A stretch of DNA of 64,000 nt from contig NZ_JMQI01000027.1 in the NCBI RefSeq assembly GCF_000695625.1, positions 1 through 64,000 of the forward strand, written 5' to 3'. Shown here one piece after another: positions 8,676-17,063 of this stretch. The notes beneath the pieces are model-generated. The model worked only from the letters and a program-made list of their open reading frames with translations. It had not been told where the DNA came from and did no database searches. A program made the position numbers and the translations under genes. The stretch comes from Amycolatopsis rifamycinica (GTDB lineage: Bacteria > Actinomycetota > Actinomycetes > Mycobacteriales > Pseudonocardiaceae). How positions within the stretch are numbered: position 1 is the stretch's first letter; every line of letters starts with the position of its first letter.

Positions 8676-8681
8676 TACGCT
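8676..8681 (+). promoter_or_regulatory. Leaderless -10 box for the CBS gene
   Basis: TACGCT lies exactly six bases before the ATG at 8688, so transcription should begin at or next to the start codon. There is no Shine-Dalgarno sequence before that ATG. The same arrangement recurs at several genes in the window. Confidence 0.5.
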
Positions 8682-8687
8682 GGGACG

Positions 8688-9131
8688 ATGCACGCCGTCG
8701 AGATGGCCGAGGAGTATCCGGTCGTGGAGCTGGACTCCGACGCGTTGACGGCCGCGCGGCTGCTGGCCGAGCGGCGGTTGCCCGGCCTGGTGGTGACCGA
8801 CCGGACCGGCTGCCCGCAGTCGGTGCTGCCCGCCTCGCAGGTCGTGCGGTTCCTCGTGCCCAGCTATGTGCGCGACGACCCGTCGCTGGCCGGGGTGCTC
8901 AACGAGTCGATGGCCGACCGGGTCGCCGACAAGCTCGGTGGCAAGACCGTGCGGTCGCTGCTGCCGCAGGAGGCCACCGAGCTGCCGCGGGTGAACGCCG
9001 ACGACACGATCGTCGAGGTCGCCGCGATGATGGCCCGGCTGCGCTGCCCGCTGGTCGCGGTCATGGAGGGCAAGACCCTGATCGGCGTCATCTCCGCGTC
9101 CCGGCTGCTGGAGCTGGCTCTGACGCGCTGA
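8688..9131 (+). CDS. CBS-domain protein
   Basis: This 147-residue protein contains a pair of CBS motifs: [26 protein letters not shown] near the start and a second half ending [28 protein letters not shown] pairs bind adenine nucleotides and gate transporters or enzymes. The gene is followed 19 bases later by an NhaD/ArsB-type carrier and is probably co-transcribed with it, so it may be a nucleotide sensor for that carrier (inference from context). The upstream TACGCT box suggests a leaderless message. Confidence 0.85.
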   Translation: MHAVEMAEEYPVVELDSDALTAARLLAERRLPGLVVTDRTGCPQSVLPASQVVRFLVPSYVRDDPSLAGVLNESMADRVADKLGGKTVRSLLPQEATELPRVNADDTIVEVAAMMARLRCPLVAVMEGKTLIGVISASRLLELALTR

Positions 9132-9150
9132 CCGTCGCGGGGGCGGTGGC

Positions 9151-10443
9151 ATGAGCACCGCCGTCGCGGTCACGGTGTTCGTGATCGCCTACGTCTTCAT
9201 CGCGACCGAGAAGATCCCGAAGACGGTCGCCGCGCTCGCCGGCGCCGGCGTCGTGCTGGCGCTGGGGATCAGCGGCTCGGACGACGCGTTCTTCTCCGAG
9301 GACACCGGGATCGACTGGAACGTCGTCTTCCTGCTGCTCGGCATGATGATCATCGTCGGCATCCTCCGGCGCACCGGTGTCTTCGAATACGTCGCGATCT
9401 GGGCCGCCAAACGCGCCAAGGGATCCCCGCTGCGGGTGATGATCCTGTTGTCGCTGATCACCGCGGTCGCGTCGGCGTTCCTCGACAACGTCACGACCGT
9501 GCTGCTGATCGCCCCGGTCACCCTGCTGGTCTGCGACCGGCTGGACATCAAGCCGGTGCCGTTTCTCATCGCCGAGGTGCTCGCCTCCAACATCGGCGGC
9601 ACGGCGACGCTGATCGGTGACCCGCCGAACATCATCATCGGCAGCCGCGCCGGGCTCGACTTCAACGACTTCCTGGTCAACCTGGCCCCGATCGTCGCCA
9701 TCGAAATCGTCGTGTTCAGCCTCCTGCTGCCCCGGTTGTTCCGCGGCTCCTTCACCGTGGACCCGGCCCGGGTCGCCGACGTGATGGCACTCAACGAGCG
9801 CGAAGCGATCCAGAACCCCAAGCTGCTGCTCAAATCCGGCGCGGTGCTCCTGGCGGTGCTCGCCGCGTTCGTGCTGCATTCGGTGATCCACATCGAGCCG
9901 TCGGTCGTCGCGCTGCTCGGCGCCGGCGTCCTCGTGCTGCTCTCCGGGACGGAGCCGAAGCAGTACCTGGCCGGCGTCGAGTGGGAGACGCTGCTGTTCT
10001 TCGCCGGGCTGTTCATCATGATCGGTGCCCTCGTGAAGACGGGCGTCATCGGGACGCTCGCCCGGCTCGCCGCGGACGCCACGGGCGGCGACGCGCTGCT
10101 CGCGGTGATGCTGATCCTGGGTGTCTCGGCGCTGTTGTCCGGTTTCATCGACAACATCCCGTACGTGGCGACGATGAGTCCGCTCGTCTTGGCGCTGACC
10201 AACGACATCCCGGACCCGGCGCACTCCGAGGCGTTGTGGTGGTCACTGGCGATCGGCGCCGACTTCGGCGGCAACATGACCGCCGTCGGCGCCAGCGCCA
10301 ACGTCGTCATGCTCGGCATCGCCGCCCGCTCCGGGACACCCATCAGCTTCTGGGAATTCACCAAGAAAGGTGCCGTCGTCACCGTGATCACGGTGCTGGT
10401 CGCCGCGCCCTACCTTTGGCTGCGCTACTTCGTCTTCTCGTGA
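9151..10443 (+). CDS. ArsB/NhaD-type ion transporter (SLC13-like)
   Basis: This 430-residue polytopic membrane protein has roughly ten to twelve hydrophobic segments arranged as two inverted repeats. Signature stretches are [34 protein letters not shown] in the first half, and [16 protein letters not shown] with [14 protein letters not shown] in the second. These are typical of the ion transporter superfamily including NhaD sodium/proton antiporters and ArsB. No arsR or arsC genes are adjacent, so arsenite export is not supported. The preceding CBS gene is the likely partner. The stop abuts the stop of a convergent gene fragment. Confidence 0.9.
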   Translation: MSTAVAVTVFVIAYVFIATEKIPKTVAALAGAGVVLALGISGSDDAFFSEDTGIDWNVVFLLLGMMIIVGILRRTGVFEYVAIWAAKRAKGSPLRVMILLSLITAVASAFLDNVTTVLLIAPVTLLVCDRLDIKPVPFLIAEVLASNIGGTATLIGDPPNIIIGSRAGLDFNDFLVNLAPIVAIEIVVFSLLLPRLFRGSFTVDPARVADVMALNEREAIQNPKLLLKSGAVLLAVLAAFVLHSVIHIEPSVVALLGAGVLVLLSGTEPKQYLAGVEWETLLFFAGLFIMIGALVKTGVIGTLARLAADATGGDALLAVMLILGVSALLSGFIDNIPYVATMSPLVLALTNDIPDPAHSEALWWSLAIGADFGGNMTAVGASANVVMLGIAARSGTPISFWEFTKKGAVVTVITVLVAAPYLWLRYFVFS

Positions 10444-10858
10444 TCACGGCTTGGTGAGGCCGGCCTCCGTCAACCCGCGGACCACGTCGGCGCGGCGCTC
10501 CGGGGACTCGCGGACCGTGCGGCTCATCTCCACGTGCAGGAACACCGTGTCGTCGGCCGTCGTCGCTCCGGACGACAGCACGATGTCCGTCGACGGCAGG
10601 TTCTGGTCGTGGAAGCCGTGCAGCTGGACCTGCGGCAGTCCCCGCCCGGCCAGCGCCGTGGCGACGACGTGGAACACCGAATCCTCTTCGTGGGCGACGT
10701 CGGCCTTGCTGTCGTCGGCCTTCCGGTGCGCGCCGGCCACCAGCAGCACCGCGCCGGGGACGCGGCGGAACAGGTCGATGCCGAACAGCTCGGTCCGCAG
10801 GTCGAACGCCGGGTGCGGCACCTCGGCCGCCAGCGACGGCGGCGCGGACGGTCGATCA
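10444..10858 (-). pseudogene. N-terminally truncated conserved hypothetical protein
   Basis: The minus-strand frame encodes a coherent C-terminal domain: VPHPAFDLRTELFGIDLFRR, then a GAHRKADD...ADVAHEEDSVFH histidine/aspartate motif and GLPQVQLHGFHDQNLP. I recall similar domains in uncharacterised bacterial proteins with a metal-site look. There is no start codon in the right place. Upstream of about 10858 the sequence turns into the broken 5' end of the divergent GNAT fragment. The gene has lost its N-terminal part and promoter. Confidence 0.55.
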
Positions 10859-10910
10859 CGTACGTTAGGCGGGCGGCACGAGTGGCTCGACCCCGCCTCC
10901 GGGCTCGCGT

Positions 10911-11076
10911 CGAGGGCTACCGGCGGGTGTGGGCCACGGTCTGGGACTGGAACACCGCGTCTCGCCGTGTGCTCGCCAAGCTCGGGTTCACCGAGACCGG
11001 GCGGACGGAGGTGGACCCGGCCCGCGGGACCACCCTGTTCACCGCGAGATGGCTCTGCGGGCAGGCGAACGATTGA
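10911..11076 (+). pseudogene. GNAT acetyltransferase C-terminal fragment
   Basis: About 55 residues match the end of a RimJ/RimL-type acetyltransferase: RVWATVWDWNTASRRVLAKL, then GFTETGRTEVDPARGTTLF. The acetyl-CoA binding core is missing, and no start codon or ribosome site precedes it. Its broken 5' end faces the broken 5' end of the minus-strand fragment at 10444-10858, so one deletion across the shared promoter region probably destroyed both genes. Confidence 0.7.
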
Positions 11077-11199
11077 GGGATGGTGCCAGGGGTGTCGGAA
11101 GCCCTGACACGGCACGGCGAACCCGCACGAAGTGACTCGTTGTAACAGCGTCGGCCTTCTCGGCGACAGAGTCCACGTTGGCAACTCGACAGGTGGGCT

Positions 11200-12327
11200 G
11201 TGGTGGGTACCGAACTTTCTCCGTCCCTCCTGGTGGACACGTCGTCATTGCTTCGAGCCAATCTCGACCGGTTCGACCCCGCCCGCATCGAACGTGATGC
11301 CGCTCATGTCGTGCAGGCCCTCGTCTTGTTCGGTCGGGTCTACCTCGATGGGCCTTCCGTGGAGCGAAACCTGGCCAGGCTTTCGTGGACGCTCGATATC
11401 GATCCGGGTGTTCAGTTGCTCGAGATCGAGAACGACGACGTCAGTGCTTTGTACCAGCGGGGAAGCAGCCTGTCGGGTCACCTTGCCCCCTGGGACGGTA
11501 CCCACGACTACCTGCGAATGCACGTGCCCGAGGAACTGGTGGCCGAAATCGGTTCGAATCGGTGGGCTCCGTCGACTTACTGGTCGCATCTCGAGGGGCT
11601 CACTCTGCCGGCCGAGTTGCAGAAAATGAAGGCGGCCCTGGACGACGGCTTCGACAACGCCGGGGCAGGTCACCCGTTCTCCGGCGCCGCCTTCGTCGCA
11701 CTCGCGAGATTGTGCTACTACCTCGCTCTGCAGGAAGAGATCGGCTCCGTCCTCCTGCTGGACAAGCTGAAATCGTACATCCTCTCGGTGAGCTCCGACG
11801 ATCCGCTGGAGGAGTTCGGCTCTCCGGAGAACTCCTCCGATCCGGCGGTCAGGTACGGCAGGGTCGCTCATCGAATTCTGGGCATGTTCGACAGTCAGGT
11901 TTCGAACGCCTTCGAAGAACGACGTCTCAAGTGGCTCGGCGGACACGAGCGGGACCTTTCCGTGCCGCTTCTCGCCCGCTATGTCGTCAACCAGTCGAAA
12001 GAGCGTGGCTGGAGCTTGGGCCGAACGATCTCGGCGATGCGTGAATCCTACGAAGTCAAGCAGTTCCGTCTCGGGCTGGCCGAACTGCTGAACTACGAGG
12101 CCGCCGGCGACAACAGGGGGATGGACGAGGTATTCGAAACCTTGGAGGCCGCGGCGGGCGAGTGGTCCAAGCGGCTCGGCGTTCCCGTGAACCGGCGGTC
12201 CTTCAAGGTTACTGCGGCTCTGCCGCTCGTCGAGCCCGAGTTCACCGTTCCGACGCCGCGGCTGCGTGGCCGGCGTCCGGGTGAGCGGCTGCTGGTGTTG
12301 ATCAGCGAACTGCTTCAGTGGGCTTGA
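11200..12327 (+). CDS. Hypothetical protein of unknown function (375 aa)
   Basis: I do not recognise this protein. It is soluble, without signal peptide or membrane segments, rich in Glu/Leu/Ala, and predicted mostly helical. It opens LLVDTSSLLRANLDRFDPAR; the VDTSS start is reminiscent of PIN-like nuclease strands, but the later acidic residues cannot be aligned by eye. Codon use is slightly less GC-rich than neighbours, with more A/T in third positions, hinting at acquisition. GTG 11200 and GTG 11203 are both possible, with AGGTGG just upstream. An Imm7 immunity gene starts 24 bases after its stop, so a conflict-system role is possible but unproven. Confidence 0.7.
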   Translation: MVGTELSPSLLVDTSSLLRANLDRFDPARIERDAAHVVQALVLFGRVYLDGPSVERNLARLSWTLDIDPGVQLLEIENDDVSALYQRGSSLSGHLAPWDGTHDYLRMHVPEELVAEIGSNRWAPSTYWSHLEGLTLPAELQKMKAALDDGFDNAGAGHPFSGAAFVALARLCYYLALQEEIGSVLLLDKLKSYILSVSSDDPLEEFGSPENSSDPAVRYGRVAHRILGMFDSQVSNAFEERRLKWLGGHERDLSVPLLARYVVNQSKERGWSLGRTISAMRESYEVKQFRLGLAELLNYEAAGDNRGMDEVFETLEAAAGEWSKRLGVPVNRRSFKVTAALPLVEPEFTVPTPRLRGRRPGERLLVLISELLQWA

Positions 12328-12339
12328 GACTTGACCTCT

Positions 12340-12345
12340 TAGACT
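12340..12345 (+). promoter_or_regulatory. Leaderless -10 box for the Imm7 gene
   Basis: TAGACT lies exactly six bases before the ATG at 12352, within the short gap after the unknown gene. It would let the immunity gene be expressed independently of the upstream gene. TTGACC nearby is too close to serve as its -35. Confidence 0.45.
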
Positions 12346-12351
12346 CCCGCC

Positions 12352-12747
12352 ATGTTCGAGTACCACGGGTGGATAGCGCTTCGCCCCACCGCCGAAGCGC
12401 TCGACGACGAACCGCCGCTTCGGCTCGGCGAGATCCAAAGCCTGGTGGACGAGTTCGCTGGTTACGGGTTGATGGATCTTCAGCCGATGAACGGCACCTA
12501 CTACATCCACCTGGGCGGGAACCCGAACCGCAGCGGGCAGCACGGGCCGGCGGTGGTCGACTTGTTCACTCAGGTCGGCCGGCTCGCCCCCGGGTCATAC
12601 GGGTTGCTGTACGTCCACGACGACGAGCACCCGGAGCACATGCTCAGCTTCCGCGTCTTCCGGCTGGCCCGCGGCATGGTCACCGAGCACGCCGACCACC
12701 TCCTCTCACCGGTGATCCCCACACTGGAAGACTCGGAGGCGAGCTGA
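12352..12747 (+). CDS. Imm7-family immunity protein
   Basis: This 131-residue protein starts MFEYHGWIALRPT, the hallmark opening of the Imm7 family, and continues with GTYYIHLGGNPNR and GSYGLLYVHDDE motifs of that family. Imm7 proteins neutralise polymorphic toxins delivered between cells. No polymorphic toxin with a large N-terminal delivery region is present here, so it is an orphan or protects against toxins of neighbours. The upstream 375-residue gene is the only candidate partner. It has its own leaderless-type promoter. The 3' end converges on the alpha/beta hydrolase gene. Confidence 0.8.
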   Translation: MFEYHGWIALRPTAEALDDEPPLRLGEIQSLVDEFAGYGLMDLQPMNGTYYIHLGGNPNRSGQHGPAVVDLFTQVGRLAPGSYGLLYVHDDEHPEHMLSFRVFRLARGMVTEHADHLLSPVIPTLEDSEAS

Positions 12748-12833
12748 CCACGCGTCCGCTCGCCGGCATGGGCGTGCGTCGGGCACCGTACGATCAGCGG
12801 CTACCCGCGTGGCACCGCGTGTTCCATGGCGGT

Positions 12834-13688
12834 CTACAGCGCGAGCATCGCCGTGGCGACTTCGGCGGCTGCCGCGTCGGGGATCGCCGTGGCGGCCTGG
12901 TCGAGCACGAGCAACCGCGCGCCGGGGATCTCCCGTGCGAGCGCCTCGCCGTTGCCGACCGGGAAGAACCGGTCGTGGCGGCCGTGCACCACGAGAGTGG
13001 GCATCGCCAGCTGGGGGAGTCGCTCGCGCCAGCGTGGCCGGCAGTCCAGCCCGGAAAACACCGTGCCCAGCTGGTTGGCCATCCGGATCGCGGGCTCGGT
13101 GCCCGGCGTGCGGTCGAAGACGCGCTCGGCCCTCGTGCGGGCCGCGGCGGGGTCGTCGCCGAGGATCGCCGCCGCGGCGGCGGCGCGCTCCGCGACGGCG
13201 GCGCGGTCGGACCAGTCCGGTGCCGGTAGTGCGAACAGCCGGCCCATCGCCGCCTCGTCGTGGCTGGGAAGGTCGTCGTCGACCGGGCCGGGCGCGACAG
13301 GCCGGGTCCCGGCGAGGGTGAGCGCCGAGAACGCGCCGGGGTGGTCCAGCGCGGCGACCTGGGCGACCATCCCGCCGACGCCGATGCCCGCCAGGTGCGC
13401 CGGCCGGTCGTCGAGGCCGCGGGCGAGGGCGGCGGCGTCGAGGGCGAGGTCGCGCAGTGTGTAGGCCGGCGCCTCGGGGTCGACGGTCGTCGACGTGCCG
13501 GAGTCCCGCAGGTCGTAGCGCACGACCTGGCGTCCGCCGTCGGCGAGCGCCGCGCACAGCGCGTCGGGCCAGGAGAGCATGGTCGGGGCACCGACGAGCA
13601 GGACCACCGGCGCCGCCGGGTCGCCGAAGCGCTCCACCCCGAGTGTGACGCCGCCGGGCGTGCGGAACGAGAAAACCGTCGATCGCAT
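12834..13688 (-). CDS. Alpha/beta-hydrolase fold protein lacking catalytic serine
   Basis: This 284-residue protein follows the alpha/beta-hydrolase plan: PVVLLVGAPTMLSWPDAL, YDLRDSGTST, and a late TLVVHGRHDRFFPV strand carrying the acid. At the nucleophile elbow the sequence is GIGVGGMVAQ, where active enzymes have GxSxGG, so the serine is glycine. The region where the catalytic histidine normally sits (LLVLDQAATAIPDAAAAE) has none either. It may be a non-enzymatic receptor-like fold or a decaying gene. ATG 13688 has GGAGG six bases upstream. It is divergent from the TetR gene, its likely regulator. Confidence 0.8.
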   Translation of the reverse strand: MRSTVFSFRTPGGVTLGVERFGDPAAPVVLLVGAPTMLSWPDALCAALADGGRQVVRYDLRDSGTSTTVDPEAPAYTLRDLALDAAALARGLDDRPAHLAGIGVGGMVAQVAALDHPGAFSALTLAGTRPVAPGPVDDDLPSHDEAAMGRLFALPAPDWSDRAAVAERAAAAAAILGDDPAAARTRAERVFDRTPGTEPAIRMANQLGTVFSGLDCRPRWRERLPQLAMPTLVVHGRHDRFFPVGNGEALAREIPGARLLVLDQAATAIPDAAAAEVATAMLAL

Positions 13689-13867
13689 CGTCAACCTCCA
13701 GAACAGCCGCGGGATCGGGGCACGCGCGCCACGTTCCCGCATCAGCCGAGTTGTCCGTCGTAGGACCGACGAACGGGATCGCCGTGGCCCGACACCGGCG
13801 ACCGAATCCACGCCTGCCGGGCGAACATCGATGAAGCCGGCCCGGACCACGTCGTGGTTCACTGGGA

Positions 13868-13882
13868 ACCGGAACATCCGGT
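13868..13882. promoter_or_regulatory. Inverted repeat, possible TetR operator
   Basis: ACCGG-AACAT-CCGGT lies 22 bases before the TetR start, in the divergent gap with the hydrolase gene. Short arms in a GC-rich genome make this weak; position is the main argument. Confidence 0.3.
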
Positions 13883-13903
13883 CCGGAACTGGAGGCGAGT
13901 CAC

Positions 13904-14494
13904 GTGCGCACCGACGCGAGCCGGAACCGCGCCCGCATCCTGGACGCCGCGCGGGAGCTGTACGCGGCCAAGGGGCTCGACGTCACCATGCGGGCCATCG
14001 CCCGGCAAGCCGGGCTCGGTGTCGCCACTCTCTACCGGCATTTCCCGGACCGGGAGGCGCTCGTCGTCGCGGCCTTCGGGCACGAGCTGGCCGACTGTGA
14101 CCGGCTGAGCGAGGACGCGCTCGCCGACCCCGATCCGTGGCGGGCGCTGCGCGGCGTGGTCGACCACGCCGTCCGCGCCCCGACCGGCAACCGCGTCTTC
14201 ACCTGGGCGTTCCGTGCCGATTCCCTCGGCGAGGCCGAGCTGGGTGAAGCGGGAGCGCGGGCGATGACCAACATCACCGAGCTGGTGCGCCGGGCGCAGG
14301 ACAGCGGGGACCTGCGGGCCGACTTCTCGCCCAGCGACCTCGCCTTGCTCGTGCAGGCCAGCGACAGCCTCGCCGTGACGTCTCCCGCGGCGGCGCGCCG
14401 TCTGGTCGCCTACCTCCTGCAGTCGTTCTCGGCCCGCACCGCGCCGCTGCCCGCTCCCGCACCGGTCTCGCTGCTGGGTGCCGACTTCGGCTGA
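13904..14494 (+). CDS. TetR-family transcriptional regulator
   Basis: This 196-residue protein has a clear TetR DNA-binding domain: RNRARILDAARELYAAKGLD, VTMRAIARQAGLGVATLYRHF, PDREALVVAAF. The C-terminal part resembles the domain of AcrR-like regulators in actinomycetes. Starts at GTG 13904, with GGAGGCGAGTC upstream. It is divergent from the defective hydrolase and probably represses that gene and itself. The DszC-like operon starts 87 bases downstream on the same strand but has its own promoter. Confidence 0.9.
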   Translation: MRTDASRNRARILDAARELYAAKGLDVTMRAIARQAGLGVATLYRHFPDREALVVAAFGHELADCDRLSEDALADPDPWRALRGVVDHAVRAPTGNRVFTWAFRADSLGEAELGEAGARAMTNITELVRRAQDSGDLRADFSPSDLALLVQASDSLAVTSPAAARRLVAYLLQSFSARTAPLPAPAPVSLLGADFG

Positions 14495-14567
14495 ACGTTT
14501 CCGAGAAGCTCGCCGGCGAACGTTTCTCGCTTCTCCCGGACCAAGCCGATTCCCGCCGTCACGCGGT

Positions 14568-14573
14568 TAGCGT
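14568..14573 (+). promoter_or_regulatory. Leaderless -10 box for the DszC-like operon
   Basis: TAGCGT lies seven bases before the ATG at 14581. Two direct copies of GAACGTTTC (14493-14501 and 14518-14526, 25 bases apart) lie upstream and may bind a regulator. Confidence 0.4.
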
Positions 14574-14580
14574 TCTTCTC

Positions 14581-15780
14581 ATGACGCAAGAAGACCTGGT
14601 CAAGGGGCGCGCGGAGATCGTTGCTCGCGTGCGTGAACTGCGTGCCGAAATGAGTGAAAACGGCGTGCGCAGCGACGCCGACGGAACCGACGTGGCGGCG
14701 AACATGCGGTTGCTCGGCGAGGCGGGCGTGAACCGGCTCAGCGTGCCTGCCGAGTACGGCGGTCTGTGGGGCGGCGGCATGTGGAGCGGCTGGCGTGACA
14801 CGACCGAGGTCTTGGTGGAGATCTCCGCCGCCGACGGTTCGACCGGCCTGTGCTGGACCAACCACGGCATCCACCCCCGCCGCCTGTTCACCGCCGACCT
14901 GCCGCGTGCGACCAAGGAACAGCTCGCCGACGAGCTGATCCACGACGGCAGGCGCCTGGTCTCCTCCAACGCCGAGGCCGGTGCCAAGGGCCCGGTGACC
15001 GGCCGGCGGGTGCCGGGAGGAGTCGTGGTCAGCGGCACCAAGACGTTCAACACCAACAGCGGCGGCGGGGGCCGCGACCTCCTCATCGTCGGGTTCGCGC
15101 TGCTGGGGCTCGATGCGGTGCTTGAGACGGCGACGCGGCACGAAGCGCTGGTCCGGCTGGACGCGCCGGGTGTGCGGCAGGCGCACGACTGGGACAACAT
15201 GGGCCAGCGCGGTACGCACAGCCAGACGATCACCTACGACGAGGTGTTCGTCCCCGACGGGTGGCACTTCGCTTCGACGCTGACGGACCCGAACGCGTTC
15301 GGCGCGGGCATGCTGTTCCACGCGGCGCTCATGCAGGGTCTGGGAGAGGGCGCTTTCGGAGCCGCGATCGGCTACCTCCGGGACCTGAACCGGGGGAGCA
15401 TGCCGCGGTTCCCCACCGCGCTGGAGGACCCGCTGATGCACCGGCAGCTCGGCGAGATGTCCAGCGAACTGGCCGCTGCCCGGGCGTACCTGCTGAGCGT
15501 GGCGGGATGGCTGGAGGAACCGGACGCCGATCCGCGGACGATCACCGTTCACGGGTTCCGCTCGAAGGTCGCGAGCAACCGGGTGAGCCTGGACGTGACC
15601 GGGCGGATCCACGACCTGACCGGCGCCCGCAGCACCGCCAACCGGTACCGCTTCGACCGGTTCTGGCGCAACGCCAGGACCTTCGCCACGCACGACTCGA
15701 TCGACGCGAAGAACGCGTTCATCGGAGCGTACGAACTCTCGGGCGAGCTCCCGAACGTCCTCGACTACTTCAGGATCTGA
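14581..15780 (+). CDS. DszC/SfnB-type flavin-dependent monooxygenase (acyl-CoA dehydrogenase fold)
   Basis: This 399-residue protein has the acyl-CoA dehydrogenase fold: an N-terminal helical domain (LGEAGVNRLSVPAEYGGLWGGG), a middle beta domain (VVVSGTKTFNTNSGGG and DWDNMGQRGTHSQTITYDEVFVPDG), and a C-terminal helical domain. It lacks the obvious fatty-acyl context; instead a flavin reductase gene follows after two bases. That pairing is typical of two-component FMNH2-dependent monooxygenases such as DszC, SfnB and HpaB-like enzymes. Substrate unknown; sulfur heterocycles, sulfones or phenols are possibilities. It appears leaderless. Confidence 0.82.
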   Translation: MTQEDLVKGRAEIVARVRELRAEMSENGVRSDADGTDVAANMRLLGEAGVNRLSVPAEYGGLWGGGMWSGWRDTTEVLVEISAADGSTGLCWTNHGIHPRRLFTADLPRATKEQLADELIHDGRRLVSSNAEAGAKGPVTGRRVPGGVVVSGTKTFNTNSGGGGRDLLIVGFALLGLDAVLETATRHEALVRLDAPGVRQAHDWDNMGQRGTHSQTITYDEVFVPDGWHFASTLTDPNAFGAGMLFHAALMQGLGEGAFGAAIGYLRDLNRGSMPRFPTALEDPLMHRQLGEMSSELAAARAYLLSVAGWLEEPDADPRTITVHGFRSKVASNRVSLDVTGRIHDLTGARSTANRYRFDRFWRNARTFATHDSIDAKNAFIGAYELSGELPNVLDYFRI

Positions 15781-15782
15781 AG

Positions 15783-16247
15783 ATGGATCCCTCTGTTCTG
15801 CGGGCGGCTTTCGCGTGCTTTCCCAGTGGAGTCACCGCGCTTGCCGGGCTGGTGCACGACAAGCCGGCGGGAATGGCGGTCAGTGCGTTCGCCGCGATTT
15901 CCCTGGAACCGCCGTTGCTCGCCGCCTCGATCCAGCGCACGTCCACCACGTGGCCGACCCTCCGCGGCGCCGCCGCGCTGGGGGTGAGCGTGCTGGCGGA
16001 GCACCAGGGCGACGTGGGCAGGCGGTTGTCGGAACGCGGGGACCGGTTCACCGGAGTGGATTGGACGACGTCGGGCTCAGGGGCGGTCTTCATCCGAGGG
16101 GCGGCTGCCCGGTTCGATTGCACCCTGCACCAGGAGGTACCGGCGGGCGATCACGTTATTGCCCTGCTGAAGGTGGAGGCGCTCGAGTTCCGGCCGGCCA
16201 CCCGTCCGCTGGTGTTCCATGGACGCGGCTTCCGGCAGCTCGCCTGA
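15783..16247 (+). CDS. Flavin reductase (FMN-binding split-barrel)
   Basis: This 154-residue protein has the flavin reductase domain: AFACFPSGVTALAG, then GMAVSAFAAISLEPPLLAAS, and a late HVIALLKVEALEF strand. It would supply reduced flavin to the oxygenase encoded two bases upstream, completing a two-component monooxygenase. The ATG at 15783 directly follows the oxygenase stop, so translation is coupled. The length is typical of DszD/HpaC-like reductases. Confidence 0.87.
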   Translation: MDPSVLRAAFACFPSGVTALAGLVHDKPAGMAVSAFAAISLEPPLLAASIQRTSTTWPTLRGAAALGVSVLAEHQGDVGRRLSERGDRFTGVDWTTSGSGAVFIRGAAARFDCTLHQEVPAGDHVIALLKVEALEFRPATRPLVFHGRGFRQLA

Positions 16248-16319
16248 CCTCGTGTGCCACCGCCGGCCGCGCGGCAGGGTCAGGCTTGTCCGCACCGCGG
16301 CGTCGTGGCGTGCCAAACT

Positions 16320-16332
16320 CCTCGCCGCGAGG
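16320..16332 (-). terminator. Small hairpin after the OGG-like gene
   Basis: CCTCG-CCG-CGAGG lies directly downstream of the minus-strand OGG-like gene and between convergent genes. The stem is only five base pairs and no T-run follows, so this is a weak terminator candidate. Confidence 0.3.
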
Positions 16333-16335
16333 CAA

Positions 16336-17001
16336 CTACGCGTGGGCTGAGAAGGCCGGGGTCCATGAGCCGGTGAAGAGCGCCATTTCGACGCGGTCCG
16401 GTTCGTTGCCGAACTCGGGACGCGTGGCCTGGTTCGCCGCCCAGCGCAGGTAGGCCGACCAGGTGCCGGTCCACCACGCTGTCCGGTACTTCCCGGCCGG
16501 TCCCGCTGCTGCGGGCAACCGGCCCGCTACGACCCGGTCCAGGATCAACGGCTGGATTCCCCCTCTGCCGCGGCGATAGCCGCTGAAGTAGAGCAGCTTC
16601 GTGAAGAAGGCCGCTCCGAGGCCGGGGACCTTCGCAGTGGTGGTGAAACGCTCGTAGCAGTCCTCGAGCACAGCCGGGGCGACTGCGTCCGCGCGCAGTC
16701 CGCTGAGAGCGGCTTCCAGCCGCTCGCCGGCCTGTTCCCGGGCGAGGATGCGGCCGGTGCGGAACGGCCCGTACCCGCGGATCCCGTGTCCCCAGGCCAG
16801 CACGCCTGCCGCCAGTTGCACGCTCGAGACTTCCCGAGCGCGCCAGCGTCCGGCGAGGGCGAAGACCTCGTTGCGGCAGACCGTTCCACTCGCGGCGAAG
16901 CCTGCGGGCCAGGCGCCCGGAGGAAGTCCGGCCGCCCACCGCGTCACGTCGACCGGGATCGGCCCCGGCTCACCTGGGAGCGCATCATGTGGCATGAGCA
17001 C
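16336..17001 (-). CDS. OGG-fold DNA glycosylase-like protein
   Basis: This roughly 220-residue protein contains GLGAAFFTKLLYFSGY, matching the segment of 8-oxoguanine glycosylase-like proteins that carries the catalytic lysine, followed by LILDRVVA with the conserved aspartate. The N-terminal half (ASGTVCRNEVFALAGRWR) fits an actinobacterial family annotated as OGG-like. Activity on DNA is not demonstrated for such proteins as far as I know. Start is GTG 17001 or ATG 16995; neither has a good ribosome site. It is isolated, with its 3' end facing the flavin reductase gene. Confidence 0.65.
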   Translation of the reverse strand: MLMPHDALPGEPGPIPVDVTRWAAGLPPGAWPAGFAASGTVCRNEVFALAGRWRAREVSSVQLAAGVLAWGHGIRGYGPFRTGRILAREQAGERLEAALSGLRADAVAPAVLEDCYERFTTTAKVPGLGAAFFTKLLYFSGYRRGRGGIQPLILDRVVAGRLPAAAGPAGKYRTAWWTGTWSAYLRWAANQATRPEFGNEPDRVEMALFTGSWTPAFSAHA

Positions 17002-17063
17002 GAAGTCGCCCGCGAGCGGACGTTCATTACATTCCCGGCCCCGCGGTCGTAGACGCTTGAGGC

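Noticed and set aside
9151..10443. Arsenite export by the ArsB-like protein
   Set aside because: No arsR, arsC or acr3 gene is adjacent; the CBS neighbour and NhaD-like motifs fit an ion antiporter equally well or better.
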